21,513 nt of DNA from Bacteroidales bacterium (GTDB lineage Bacteria; Bacteroidota; Bacteroidia; Bacteroidales; UBA932): positions 1 to 21,513 of the forward strand of contig JAFZLQ010000048.1 in assembly GCA_017551425.1 (NCBI GenBank), in the 5' to 3' direction. Position numbers and translations under genes: made by a program. Below are positions 1-7,006 of this stretch, one piece after another. Below the pieces are notes generated by a model that did no database searches, was not told where the DNA came from, and worked only from the letters and a program-made list of their open reading frames with translations. Every line of letters begins with the position of its first letter. Position 1 is the stretch's first letter.

Positions 1-70
1 GCTTGCAGGCCACGGTCGAAAGCGCCGCGCCGGCAAGCATGAGGAGGCGGGTATGAGGGTTCGTTGTCAT
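1..70 (-). CDS. N-terminus of an exported (probable lipo-) protein, cut by window edge
   Basis: Only the first 23 codons are in the window. They encode a typical signal peptide: a short polar N-region with one Arg, a hydrophobic stretch (LLMLAGAALSTVAC), then a cysteine that could be lipidated. The ATG at 70-68 overlaps the TGA stop of the upstream sulfatase-maturase (69-67) as ATGA, so the two are almost certainly translationally coupled. Because genes coupled to sulfatase maturases are often sulfatases, and another sulfatase in this window starts in the same way, a sulfatase is the first guess. Nothing of the mature protein is visible, so this is inference only. Confidence 0.6.
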   Translation of the reverse strand, partial: MTTNPHTRLLMLAGAALSTVACK

Positions 71-1389
71 CTGTTCCATTCTGCCGGAGCACGGTCTTGG
101 GAAAGCAGCTCGCGCATGCGGTCGAAAACCGGGGCGGCGTGGGAGAAAAACATACGGTAGCCGTCGCAGAGGGCATTGACTCCAGTAAGCGAGTCGCGGT
201 GCTGGGGGCATTCGCCGTTACATGCCGGCAGGAATTCGCAGCGGGCGCAGCGTGCGGGACGAGATGTCCACTTCCGGTAAGCGAAGCGTGCGTACTCCTC
301 TCCGGCCATCAGCTCGCGTATGGGCGTTTCCAGGACGTTCCCGAGGCGGTAGCGCGGATAGACGAAGTGATCGCAGGCGTAGAGGTCGCCGTTGTGCTCG
401 ATGACGGCGTTGCCGCTGCATGTTTTCCCGAAGATGCAGACGCCCTCGCGCAGCCCGCACCATGCGCTCAGGGCGGAATCGAACAGCTGTACATAGTACT
501 TGCCCACATCTTCCTTCGCCCAGGCGTCGAAGATGTCCGTCATGAATCGTCCGAAGCCCTCCGCGCTCACCGACCAGGACGCGGGCGCCGCACCTTCCGC
601 TCCGGGCTCAACGATCAGCGGGCGCTGCTCTGTCAAAGTGTGCCGTTCTGCCAACGTGCGCTGTTCTGTCAGCGGGCGCTGTTCTGTCAGCGGGCGCTTT
701 TCTGTCATTCTGAGCGAAGCGAAGAATCTCCCCTCCCTCTCCCGTACGAACTCCACTACCGGCAGGAACTGCATGAAACGGCTTCCGACGCCCTTCAGGA
801 ACCGATACACTTCCAGGCCGTGCCCCTCGCTTGCCCGGTTTACCGTGGTGAGGGTGTTGAATTCCACACCGCGTTCGCGAAGCAGCGACAGGCCGCGGAT
901 GACGTTGTCGAAAGTCGGGCGCCCGCCCCGGTAGAGCCGGAAGCGGTCGTGGATTTCGCGCGGGCCGTCCAGCGAGAGGCCCACAAGAAAGCCGTTATCC
1001 CGGAAGAAGTCCGCCCACTGGGGCGTAATCAGCGTCCCGTTGGTCTGGATGCTGTTCAGTACCGTCTTGCCGCCGGCGTAACGCCTCTGGAATTCAATCG
1101 CCTTGCGGAAGAAGTCGAGACCCATGACGAGAGGCTCTCCGCCATGCCAGACGAACTGCACCTCGGGGACGTCGTTCGCCTCGATATACGCCCGCGTCAC
1201 GGCCTCCAGCACTTCCAGGCTCATTCTTGGCTCGATGCAGCCGTAGATTTCCGACTTGTCGAGGTAATAACAGTAAGTGCAGCCCAGGTTGCAGAGCGAG
1301 CCGGCAGGCTTGAGCATGATGTTGAACGCAGACGGCCCCGCAAGGCGTGCGGCGTCCTCAAGGGGTATGGTGTTCCGGGTGTTTGTCAT
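67..1389 (-). CDS. anaerobic sulfatase-maturating enzyme (radical SAM/SPASM)
   Basis: This cytoplasmic enzyme (440 aa) would oxidise the active-site Ser or Cys of sulfatases to formylglycine before export. The radical SAM motif CNLGCTYC (CX3CX2C) lies at about residues 33-40, followed by YYLDK as in this family. Later family blocks are visible: VWHGGEPL, QTNGTL, LSLDGP and, in the C-terminal SPASM region, CSGNAVIEHNGDLYACDHF and CARCEFLPACNGECPQHR, whose cysteines bind auxiliary Fe-S clusters. The start at 1389 gives the standard N-terminus. It is first in a minus-strand operon, its stop overlapping the next start. Residues about 219-258 are foreign to the family: a dispersed repeat and five 6-residue repeats (TEQRPL-like) read in frame and inserted in a variable loop. 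Both flanks resume family sequence (FVRE before, WSVSAEGFGRF after), so the gene is probably still functional. The serine-type sulfatase at 5004-6455 is a plausible client. Confidence 0.93.
   Translation of the reverse strand: MTNTRNTIPLEDAARLAGPSAFNIMLKPAGSLCNLGCTYCYYLDKSEIYGCIEPRMSLEVLEAVTRAYIEANDVPEVQFVWHGGEPLVMGLDFFRKAIEFQRRYAGGKTVLNSIQTNGTLITPQWADFFRDNGFLVGLSLDGPREIHDRFRLYRGGRPTFDNVIRGLSLLRERGVEFNTLTTVNRASEGHGLEVYRFLKGVGSRFMQFLPVVEFVREREGRFFASLRMTEKRPLTEQRPLTEQRTLAERHTLTEQRPLIVEPGAEGAAPASWSVSAEGFGRFMTDIFDAWAKEDVGKYYVQLFDSALSAWCGLREGVCIFGKTCSGNAVIEHNGDLYACDHFVYPRYRLGNVLETPIRELMAGEEYARFAYRKWTSRPARCARCEFLPACNGECPQHRDSLTGVNALCDGYRMFFSHAAPVFDRMRELLSQDRAPAEWNR
616..705. repeat. five tandem 18-bp units inside the sulfatase-maturase gene
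   Basis: Units start at 616, 634, 652, 670 and 688. Plus-strand consensus is approximately CAGCGGGCGCTGTTCTGT. Units 1, 4 and 5 are nearly identical; units 2 and 3 are diverged. Since 18 bp is six codons, the array preserves the reading frame and encodes LTEQRP-like hexapeptides on the minus strand. It directly abuts the dispersed repeat at 703-730, so both probably form one element. Confidence 0.9.
703..730. repeat. dispersed intergenic-type repeat (TCATTCTGAGCGAAGCGAAG core)
   Basis: The segment with core TCATTCTGAGCGAAGCGAAG followed by AATCTC matches, from memory, a short repeat found many times in intergenic regions of diverse bacterial genomes. Its translation, HSERSEES or its reverse-frame counterpart FFASLRMT, often appears in spurious predicted proteins. 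Its ends ATTCT and AGAAT are inverted. Here it lies inside a conserved coding gene, in frame, next to the 18-bp array. Confidence 0.8.
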
Positions 1390-1398
1390 TCTCTTGCC

Positions 1399-1406
1399 GA
1401 AAGATA
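1399..1406 (-). promoter_or_regulatory. possible -7 element for the sulfatase-maturase operon
   Basis: On the minus strand the sequence TATCTTTC lies 9 nt before the ATG at 1389. It differs from the Bacteroidetes -7 consensus TAnnTTTG at the last base. No clear -33 TTTG was seen. Confidence 0.35.
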
Positions 1407-1418
1407 CAAAAAAATACC

Positions 1419-1426
1419 TATCTTTG
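1419..1426 (+). promoter_or_regulatory. -7 promoter element (TATCTTTG) for the 1449 gene
   Basis: TATCTTTG is an exact match to the Bacteroidetes -7 consensus TAnnTTTG and lies 22 nt before the ATG at 1449, implying a short leader of roughly 15 nt. A TTG about 22 nt upstream (1395-1397) could be part of a -33 element. The region is shared with the divergent sulfatase-maturase gene. Confidence 0.6.
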
Positions 1427-1448
1427 GCAGCTTGAAACAGAACAGATT

Positions 1449-2174
1449 ATGAACGAGAACAAGAAATCATCCTGTGGCGGCGCGTTGAAGGAGCTGCTGC
1501 TCATCACCTTTGGCGTCGTCATCGCCATCGGACTCACATTCGGCCTGGCATCGTGCCTTAAGCACAGGCAGAAGGCGGAAAACCGCCGTCAGACCGTCCT
1601 GATGGTCATCAGCGACATCGACAACTTCAAGCGCGAGCTGCAGTACTTCGACAGCTCCTATTTCTCCGTCTGGAAGAAAGACATCGAGGAGCTGCAGACC
1701 TTGTCGGCGGACAATATCAGGAAACTCACCGACGGGGAGCGTGAAAAATACTGGGACGCACTCCTGACCCCGCTCGCACTCACTCGCAGCAACATGATGG
1801 AAAGCATACTGAGCAACAATATAGGCATCTGGCTGTCCATCAATGACTTCAGGTTCATGGAGACGGTCGGCGACTGCTATTCCTATATAGCCAGCATAGA
1901 AAAGAACGTTAAGATAAAGATGGACGAAAAGGGCGCCATCGACAGAAACTTCGACCTCGAATACGGCCCGAAGGGCCTGTCCGACGGGGAACGCCTGGTC
2001 ACCATCATCGGGCTCAAGGAAGTGAAGCGTTATATGGATGATCTCTGCAACGGCTTCATCCCCTATATCCGGGAGAGCGTCGAAGAATTGCAGCAGTACG
2101 TGAACGGGTGCCTGGAATTGATGAGCCTAAAAGAAGAGGACCTGGATGCTTTTGCGGCTTCCGGCAAGCTCTAG
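1449..2174 (+). CDS. single-pass membrane protein of unknown function
   Basis: I do not recognise this 241-aa protein. An N-terminal basic stretch with a Cys-Gly-Gly is followed by one strongly hydrophobic segment at about residues 14-34 (LLLITFGVVIAIGLTFGLAS), then KHRQKAENRRQTV and a long, mostly helical, charged domain. The layout (short N-terminus, one helix, then an extracytoplasmic helical domain) resembles Bacteroidetes DUF6090-type proteins, but I see no diagnostic motif. The ATG at 1449 was chosen over one at 1347 because the latter lies inside the divergent neighbour and upstream of the promoter element at 1419. The M13 peptidase gene follows after 39 bp with no obvious promoter, so they may be cotranscribed. 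Confidence 0.75.
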   Translation: MNENKKSSCGGALKELLLITFGVVIAIGLTFGLASCLKHRQKAENRRQTVLMVISDIDNFKRELQYFDSSYFSVWKKDIEELQTLSADNIRKLTDGEREKYWDALLTPLALTRSNMMESILSNNIGIWLSINDFRFMETVGDCYSYIASIEKNVKIKMDEKGAIDRNFDLEYGPKGLSDGERLVTIIGLKEVKRYMDDLCNGFIPYIRESVEELQQYVNGCLELMSLKEEDLDAFAASGKL

Positions 2175-2213
2175 CCCCGAAAGAACTATAATTATCAACC
2201 ATAAGTAGTGTAT

Positions 2214-4019
2214 ATGAAATTCAAGACAGTTGCAGCCGTATTGTGCTGCGCCCTTTTTGCAGTGGTCTCCTGCAATGAGCCCTTTATCCCGGAGCCCTCG
2301 GCTACGGATGACCTCCCGTTCCCGATTGATGTCAACAGGGACTTGACCACCGACCCCGGTGATGACTTCTGGCAGTATTGCAACGGCGACTGGTATGCCA
2401 AGACGGCCACCCCGGCGACGGGCGCCGTAGGAGGAATGTACGACCAGTCCATCTCCATCAACGAAATGGTGGAGACAATCAAGAAAGAGGATCCTTCGCT
2501 CAAGCGCTATTATCAGCTCAGCGACGAGCTGTATGCCCATTCCGATGAGGCGATGGCATATCTGATGGAGCTCGTGGCCAAGTATCCCAAGCCGGCTACG
2601 CGTGAGGACTGCCTGCGCATGTTCGGCAAGATGATCATGGACGGCATTACTCCCATCGGCGTTTCGCTCGTCAACGACTTCAAGGAGGGCCAGCTGGTGG
2701 GCGTGCTGGCATTCCCCGTGGCCCCCGTCTACCAATTCTCATATTCCGAAGTGCCCGATGCCCTTAAAGGCGATCTCAGGCTGATTACGGAAGGTATGGG
2801 GATTGATGCCTCAACCCTCTATTACAACGAGCATTCGGTCCTTGTGCTGAGCACCCTCGCGGGCCAGTCGCTTGATTACCTGTATTCCATCGCCCAGAGC
2901 GCATGGGCGTCGCTTTATCCCTATGTGAGCGAGGAGCTGAATGCCAGCCTCGGCAGTGGAGCACAGACTCCGGACCAGGTGCGTCAGAATGCGCGCGCCA
3001 ACCTTAACTACCTGATTTCCAACAGGCTGGCGGTCAAGTACGTGACTCCCGACCTGAAGCAGCGCATCACCAATATCATGGAAGGAATCCGCGCCGCTTA
3101 CCACGTGCGCATGGAGAACCTGGAGTGGATGAGCGAAACCACCAAGGCCAGCGCCATTGAGAAGCTGGAGAAAATGACGTTCTGCGTTGGCTCCCCGGAC
3201 AACTGGTACGAGGACTGCCTGCCCGACCTGACCAAGTGCAACTCCCTCCTGGAGGCCGTTCATAAGCTGATGGTGGCCAAGACCCTGCTCTACAAGCATC
3301 TTATCGGCACCAACGACGGATTCAGCAACAGCATTACCGGAACCGGCATGGCGGCGACCGGCGAAATGATGGTCACCGACCTCACCATGGTGAATTCCTA
3401 CTACAAGCGCGAGTTCAACGCCGTGGTCATCCTGCCCGCGCTGATGGTCCCTCCGATTGTAAGGACCGATTATTCCGAGGCCTACCTCTATGGCGTGATG
3501 GTCCCCGTGGCCCACGAAATCACCCATGCCTTCGACTCCGAAGGTTCCAAGTATGACGCCTATGGCCGCGTGCGCAACTGGTGGACCGTGGCCGACAAGA
3601 TGGCCTTTGAAGACGAGCAGGCCAAGCTTATCCAGTGCTACAGCACCCTGGAGTACGATCCTGCCGGTCATCCCGGCCAGTACACCGACGGCGCCAAGAC
3701 CCTTGCGGAGAACATCGCCGATCTGGGAGGTTTCCTCATCGCATGCGACGCCTACATGAAGCGCCTTCAGGAGCAGGGCTTCTCCGGCGATAACTTCGAC
3801 GACCAGCTCAGGAAATTCTACGAGGCCTATGCACACGTTTACTGCATGAAGTACAGCGACGAGAAGCTTAACTCCATCGTAAATGAGGACAATCATTCCC
3901 ACTGCCGCCTTCGCGTTAACGGAGTGGTGATGAATACGGATCTGTGGTATGACCTGTATGATGTGGACAGGAACAACGATCTGTACCTGCCCGTAGAACG
4001 CAGGACCTATATCTGGTAG
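2214..4019 (+). CDS. M13 family (neprilysin/PepO-like) zinc metallopeptidase lipoprotein
   Basis: This is a 601-aa exported endopeptidase expected to cleave oligopeptides. The signal peptide ends in a good lipobox (AVVSC, Cys at about residue 21). The N-terminal family block is DPGDDFWQYCNGDWY. The substrate-binding NAYY-like stretch appears as NSYYKREFNAVVILPA. The zinc site is HEITH at residues 434-438, with the third ligand in ENIADLGG (Glu499, Asp503). The C-terminal block CRLRVNGVVMNTDLWYDLYD corresponds to the usual RVNG segment. It is somewhat shorter than the usual roughly 670 aa. The ATG at 2214 is preferred to the in-frame GTG at 2208 because it begins a normal MKFK signal peptide. 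It is probably the last gene of its transcript, with a hairpin terminator 18 bp downstream. Confidence 0.95.
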   Translation: MKFKTVAAVLCCALFAVVSCNEPFIPEPSATDDLPFPIDVNRDLTTDPGDDFWQYCNGDWYAKTATPATGAVGGMYDQSISINEMVETIKKEDPSLKRYYQLSDELYAHSDEAMAYLMELVAKYPKPATREDCLRMFGKMIMDGITPIGVSLVNDFKEGQLVGVLAFPVAPVYQFSYSEVPDALKGDLRLITEGMGIDASTLYYNEHSVLVLSTLAGQSLDYLYSIAQSAWASLYPYVSEELNASLGSGAQTPDQVRQNARANLNYLISNRLAVKYVTPDLKQRITNIMEGIRAAYHVRMENLEWMSETTKASAIEKLEKMTFCVGSPDNWYEDCLPDLTKCNSLLEAVHKLMVAKTLLYKHLIGTNDGFSNSITGTGMAATGEMMVTDLTMVNSYYKREFNAVVILPALMVPPIVRTDYSEAYLYGVMVPVAHEITHAFDSEGSKYDAYGRVRNWWTVADKMAFEDEQAKLIQCYSTLEYDPAGHPGQYTDGAKTLAENIADLGGFLIACDAYMKRLQEQGFSGDNFDDQLRKFYEAYAHVYCMKYSDEKLNSIVNEDNHSHCRLRVNGVVMNTDLWYDLYDVDRNNDLYLPVERRTYIW

Positions 4020-4037
4020 CGTCCTCAAGACAATTGA

Positions 4038-4075
4038 AAAAGAGCCTGCGGCAACTCAATGCCACAGGCTCTTTT
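4038..4075. terminator. bidirectional hairpin terminator between convergent genes
   Basis: AAAAGAGCCTG (4038-4048) pairs with CAGGCTCTTTT (4065-4075), and the stem continues with GGC/GCC after one C-A mismatch, around the 8-nt loop AACTCAAT. The stem base gives a T run on either strand, so it can end both the M13 gene (stop 4019, plus) and the luxS operon (last stop 4077, minus). Confidence 0.85.
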
Positions 4076-4076
4076 C

Positions 4077-4991
4077 TTATTGCCGGTTGGACCTGATGAT
4101 ATCGTTCAGCGATATGTTGGGATTGCGGTAGCGGGCTTCCGGGTTGCGTTCTCCCGGCAACTCCGGGTTCCTGGGCTTTAGGGTGAGGGCCTTCTGCGGG
4201 CAGGCGTGGGCGCAGGCCAGGCAGAATTCGCACTTTCCCCTGAAGGTAACGCCCCCGGAGGCCAGCGAGAAGTTCTTGTGAGGGCACACCTTCTCGCAAA
4301 TCATGCACTGGACGCAGCGGTCCCTGTTAAGCTCCAGAAGGCGTTCGGACGTCATGCTGAAATGGCGTTCCTGCATGCCTTTCAGGAACTCCGCGTCGAA
4401 GGCGGCATGCCCGTCCTTCTCCTGCTCGGGCTGGACGTAGTTCTTATGCGCCCCCACATCTTCAAGCAGTACGGCCAGATTTTCGTCCACGTGCTTGTCG
4501 ATCTTCAGCTGTTCGTACATGTCGAAGGCCGGCAGGTAATTCTCCACCATCAGGATTGTGTTGACGTAGTTGAAATCCACGCCTTTGTCCAGGGCGAAAT
4601 CATGCCACCATTCGGCCACCCTCGCGCAGTTGTTGCCGTAAGTGGAGATGGCGAAGAGATAGCGCGCCTTGAAACTGTTCTTTTCCAGGAATTCCTGCAC
4701 GATCACCGGAGCGGCCGAGCCGAAGTCCGGGAACACGAGGCCGATCTCGTCGGCCACATATTTCTGGCTGCCCTTTTTGAGCTCCTGCGGGATGCTGAGC
4801 GGGTTGTCGGAGAACTGCCTGGCGATGAACAGGGAGTTGCCTGTGGCGGTAAAGTAAAAGACCAGCCGTTTTTTATTCTTCATCCTGGCGCGGTCCTTCA
4901 GGATGGCGGCGTGAGCGTTGGGGGCGATTCCGGCCATGGCGACAGCCGCCAGGCTGATTCCCATTCGTTTGAGGGCGTCTCTTCTGTTCAT
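4077..4991 (-). CDS. Tat-exported flavodoxin/ferredoxin fusion (EFR1-like)
   Basis: This 304-aa electron-transfer protein begins with a twin-arginine type signal peptide: MNRRDALKRMG, a hydrophobic core (ISLAAVAMAGIA) and an AHA-A cleavage-like site at about residue 28. A flavodoxin-like domain follows, with the FMN phosphate loop TATGNS at 48-53 after LVFYF. The C-terminus holds two 4Fe-4S motifs: Cys226, 229, 232, 236-Pro and Cys254, 257, 260, 264-Pro. Domain order matches the family annotated EFR1 ferrodoxin, which I know as cytoplasmic; the Tat-like signal is the odd part. If exported, it would carry folded cofactors to the periplasm. It lies 12 bp after the sulfatase in the luxS operon. 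Its partner is unknown. Confidence 0.88.
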   Translation of the reverse strand: MNRRDALKRMGISLAAVAMAGIAPNAHAAILKDRARMKNKKRLVFYFTATGNSLFIARQFSDNPLSIPQELKKGSQKYVADEIGLVFPDFGSAAPVIVQEFLEKNSFKARYLFAISTYGNNCARVAEWWHDFALDKGVDFNYVNTILMVENYLPAFDMYEQLKIDKHVDENLAVLLEDVGAHKNYVQPEQEKDGHAAFDAEFLKGMQERHFSMTSERLLELNRDRCVQCMICEKVCPHKNFSLASGGVTFRGKCEFCLACAHACPQKALTLKPRNPELPGERNPEARYRNPNISLNDIIRSNRQ

Positions 4992-5003
4992 ATTGTTGCT
5001 ATG

Positions 5004-6455
5004 TTACTGATTGTCTGACGAATAGGCCCGCGGCTGTTCTCCGGGAAGCAGCGGGAAGTCGGGATTGGGCGTGTGGGCCGATGCCATGATGTCCTTCAAC
5101 CTGGCGGCCACTTCCGGATACGAGTCCGCGAGGTCCAGGGTTTCGCCGGGGTCGTCGTCGAGGTTGTACAGCTCGTAGCGGGGGGTGCCGGTACGGATGT
5201 CCAGGTGGACGAGCTTCCACGGGCCCTCGCGTACGGCCTGGCGCCCGCCCAGTTCCTGAAATTCGAAGTACAGGTAGTCGTGCTCCTTCTGGCCGCGGCG
5301 GCCCTCCAGAAGCGGCAGCAGGCTCACGCCGTCCAGGCCGTGCGAGGGTGCGGCGCCCGTAAGTTCGCGGAGCGTGGGCATCAGGTCCCAGAAGCTGCAC
5401 ATGAACGGGGTGACGCCCCCCGGCTTGACGTGTCCGGCCCAGCTGACTATCATCGGCACGCGTATGCCTCCTTCATAGACATCGCGCTTGTAGCCGCGCC
5501 AGGGGCCGTTCGAGTCGAAGAAATCAGGATCTGCGCCACCCTCCTTGTGGGGGCCGTTGTCGCTGCTGAATATGATGATGGTGTTGTCGTAAACACCCAG
5601 CTCCTTAAGCTGCCGCACTATGTCGCCCACGTACCAGTCGAGCCGGGCTATCATCGCCGCAAACGTGGCGTGCGGGTATTCCTGGGAGCAGTATCCGCCC
5701 TTGCGGAAGAAGGGGCCGTCGTCGGTTCCGCGGAAAGGCGTCTCGGGATACATCCCCCTGTATCTGCGTATGAGGCTGTCTTCCGGGGTGATGAGTTCGG
5801 CGTGCGGGATGGTGGTGGGATACCACATGAAGAAGGGTTTGCCGTCCGCCGCCGCCCTGTCCAGGAACTCCTTGGCCTTGCGGTGGATGAGGTCCGGTGC
5901 GTATTCGCCCTCGCCGTAAGGCATGTCGGTGGCCAGTTCCACCCGCTCGCCGTTGTGCCAGAGGTGGTCCGGGTAGTAGCTGTGGGCGAGGAGCTGGCAG
6001 TTGTAGCCGTAGAACTCATCCACACCCTGCGCATCCGGGGAACCAGTGGAGCCGATGAATCCGAGGCCCCATTTGCCGAAGGCGCCGGTGGTGTAGCCGG
6101 CTGCCTTCATGTCCTTGAATATGGACGCAGCGCCCTCCGGGAGGGGGAACTGGCCTTCCGGGTCGAGCTCGAGGTTGCCGCGGATGGGCGTATGGCCGCT
6201 GTGGGTGCCGGTGATGAGGCAGGAGCGCGACGGGGCGCTGACGGTGGTGCCGGAGTAGCACTGGGTGAAGCGCAGGCCCGTGCCCGCGAGGGCGTCGATG
6301 TTGGGCGTCTGGAAACGCTGCTGCCCGTAGCAGCCGAGGTCGCCCCAGCCGAGGTCGTCGGCAAGGATGAAGACTATGTTGGGCTGGGGCTCCGTCTGTG
6401 TCGAACAGGCTGCTGCGGCAATGGCTCCGCCCGCAAGGAGCATGACTCTTTTCAT
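5004..6455 (-). CDS. serine-type sulfatase lipoprotein (S1 family)
   Basis: This 483-aa enzyme should hydrolyse a sulfate ester in the periplasm or at the surface. The signal peptide MKRVMLLAGGAIAAAAC has a plausible lipid-attachment Cys17. The metal-binding start of the S1 fold is NIVFILADDLGWGDLGCYG, with the DD pair at 33-34. The activation motif is SAPSR with Ser73, i.e. the serine type that needs conversion to formylglycine by an anaerobic sulfatase-maturase such as the one at 67-1389. Further family blocks are GKWGLG, FFMWYP, IIFSSDNGPHKEGG and RGYKRDVYEGGIRVPMIV. The ATG at 6455 is preferred over 6497, which would overlap luxS and precede the signal peptide. It lies 10 bp after luxS and is probably cotranscribed. 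The substrate cannot be read from sequence. Confidence 0.94.
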   Translation of the reverse strand: MKRVMLLAGGAIAAAACSTQTEPQPNIVFILADDLGWGDLGCYGQQRFQTPNIDALAGTGLRFTQCYSGTTVSAPSRSCLITGTHSGHTPIRGNLELDPEGQFPLPEGAASIFKDMKAAGYTTGAFGKWGLGFIGSTGSPDAQGVDEFYGYNCQLLAHSYYPDHLWHNGERVELATDMPYGEGEYAPDLIHRKAKEFLDRAAADGKPFFMWYPTTIPHAELITPEDSLIRRYRGMYPETPFRGTDDGPFFRKGGYCSQEYPHATFAAMIARLDWYVGDIVRQLKELGVYDNTIIIFSSDNGPHKEGGADPDFFDSNGPWRGYKRDVYEGGIRVPMIVSWAGHVKPGGVTPFMCSFWDLMPTLRELTGAAPSHGLDGVSLLPLLEGRRGQKEHDYLYFEFQELGGRQAVREGPWKLVHLDIRTGTPRYELYNLDDDPGETLDLADSYPEVAARLKDIMASAHTPNPDFPLLPGEQPRAYSSDNQ

Positions 6456-6465
6456 CGGCTGCAAA

Positions 6466-6960
6466 TTATGCGTCGGCAAAGGTCCTGCCGTCGTCAAGTA
6501 CGATCTGAAGTTTGGTGTATTCGCTGTGGAAGTCGTTCAGCAGACGGTCCAGATAACGCGCGCTCTCCCATTTGCACATGGGGAGGTCGTGCAGGAGGTA
6601 GTTGCCGCAGGCCTCGGGGCGCGTGGCCGGCACCTCGTCCTGGGTGAGTATCCACCTGAGGCATTCGACAGTAAGGCGCCTCATGTCCTCCACGCCGTAA
6701 GACCCTGTCATGACCACATACATGCCCGTGAGGCAGCCCATGGGGCCTACATAGACAACATCGTCCTTTACCTCGGAATTGCGGAACCACGTGGCCATCA
6801 GGTGCTCAAGGCTGTGCATGGCGGCGGGCGCCACCGCCGGTTCCTTGTTGGGTTCGGTAATCCTCAGGTCGAAGGTTGTGAAGCCCTTGTCCTTGCGCGA
6901 AACGTAGATTCCCGGCTTCAGCTGCGTATGGTCGATAGTGAAACTCTGTATGACTTCCAT
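6466..6960 (-). CDS. luxS: S-ribosylhomocysteine lyase LuxS
   Basis: LuxS converts S-ribosylhomocysteine to homocysteine and DPD, the precursor of autoinducer-2, in the cytoplasm. The 164-aa length is normal. Metal ligands are visible in HSLEH (His49, His53, with Glu52) and in ACGNYLLHDL (Cys118). The catalytic Cys is in GPMGCLTGMY (Cys76). The N-terminus, with SFTIDHTQLKPGIYVSRKD, matches the family, so the start at 6960 is secure. It is first in an operon with a sulfatase and a flavodoxin-ferredoxin, unusual partners: the common neighbour, the nucleosidase that makes its substrate, is not in the window. A TAACTTTG -7 element lies only 4 nt before the ATG. Confidence 0.97.
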   Translation of the reverse strand: MEVIQSFTIDHTQLKPGIYVSRKDKGFTTFDLRITEPNKEPAVAPAAMHSLEHLMATWFRNSEVKDDVVYVGPMGCLTGMYVVMTGSYGVEDMRRLTVECLRWILTQDEVPATRPEACGNYLLHDLPMCKWESARYLDRLLNDFHSEYTKLQIVLDDGRTFADA

Positions 6961-6964
6961 GACA

Positions 6965-6972
6965 CAAAGTTA
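6965..6972 (-). promoter_or_regulatory. -7 promoter element (TAACTTTG) for luxS operon
   Basis: On the minus strand TAACTTTG matches TAnnTTTG exactly. Its last base is 4 nt from the luxS ATG, so transcription would start at or next to the start codon. No clear -33 element was seen. Confidence 0.5.
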
Positions 6973-6993
6973 TTAAATGTTTGAGATAATACA

Positions 6994-7001
6994 TATATTT
7001 G
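6994..7001 (+). promoter_or_regulatory. -7 promoter element (TATATTTG) for the locus regulator
   Basis: TATATTTG matches TAnnTTTG exactly and ends 5 nt before the ATG at 7007, again implying a leaderless or nearly leaderless transcript. It lies 21 bp from the opposing luxS -7 element, so the two divergent promoters must share their upstream region. Confidence 0.5.
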
Positions 7002-7006
7002 TATCA

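Noticed and set aside
616..730. Maturase scored as a pseudogene because of the repeat insertion
   Set aside because: The frame stays open, all Fe-S cysteine motifs are present on both sides, and the downstream start remains coupled; tolerated insertion is more likely.
64..1452. 462-codon open frame on the plus strand opposite the sulfatase-maturase
   Set aside because: It mirrors the conserved radical SAM gene; its only striking segment (QRALFCHSERSEES) is the translated dispersed repeat, well known as a source of spurious proteins.
2811..4028. 405-codon open frame opposite the M13 peptidase
   Set aside because: High GC and biased codon use leave long open antisense frames; composition is rich in H, G and V with no domain, and it crosses the terminator.
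4077..4991. Flavodoxin-ferredoxin as the electron donor of the sulfatase-maturase
   Set aside because: Attractive because radical SAM enzymes need low-potential electrons, but the Tat-type leader places it outside the cytoplasm where the maturase works.
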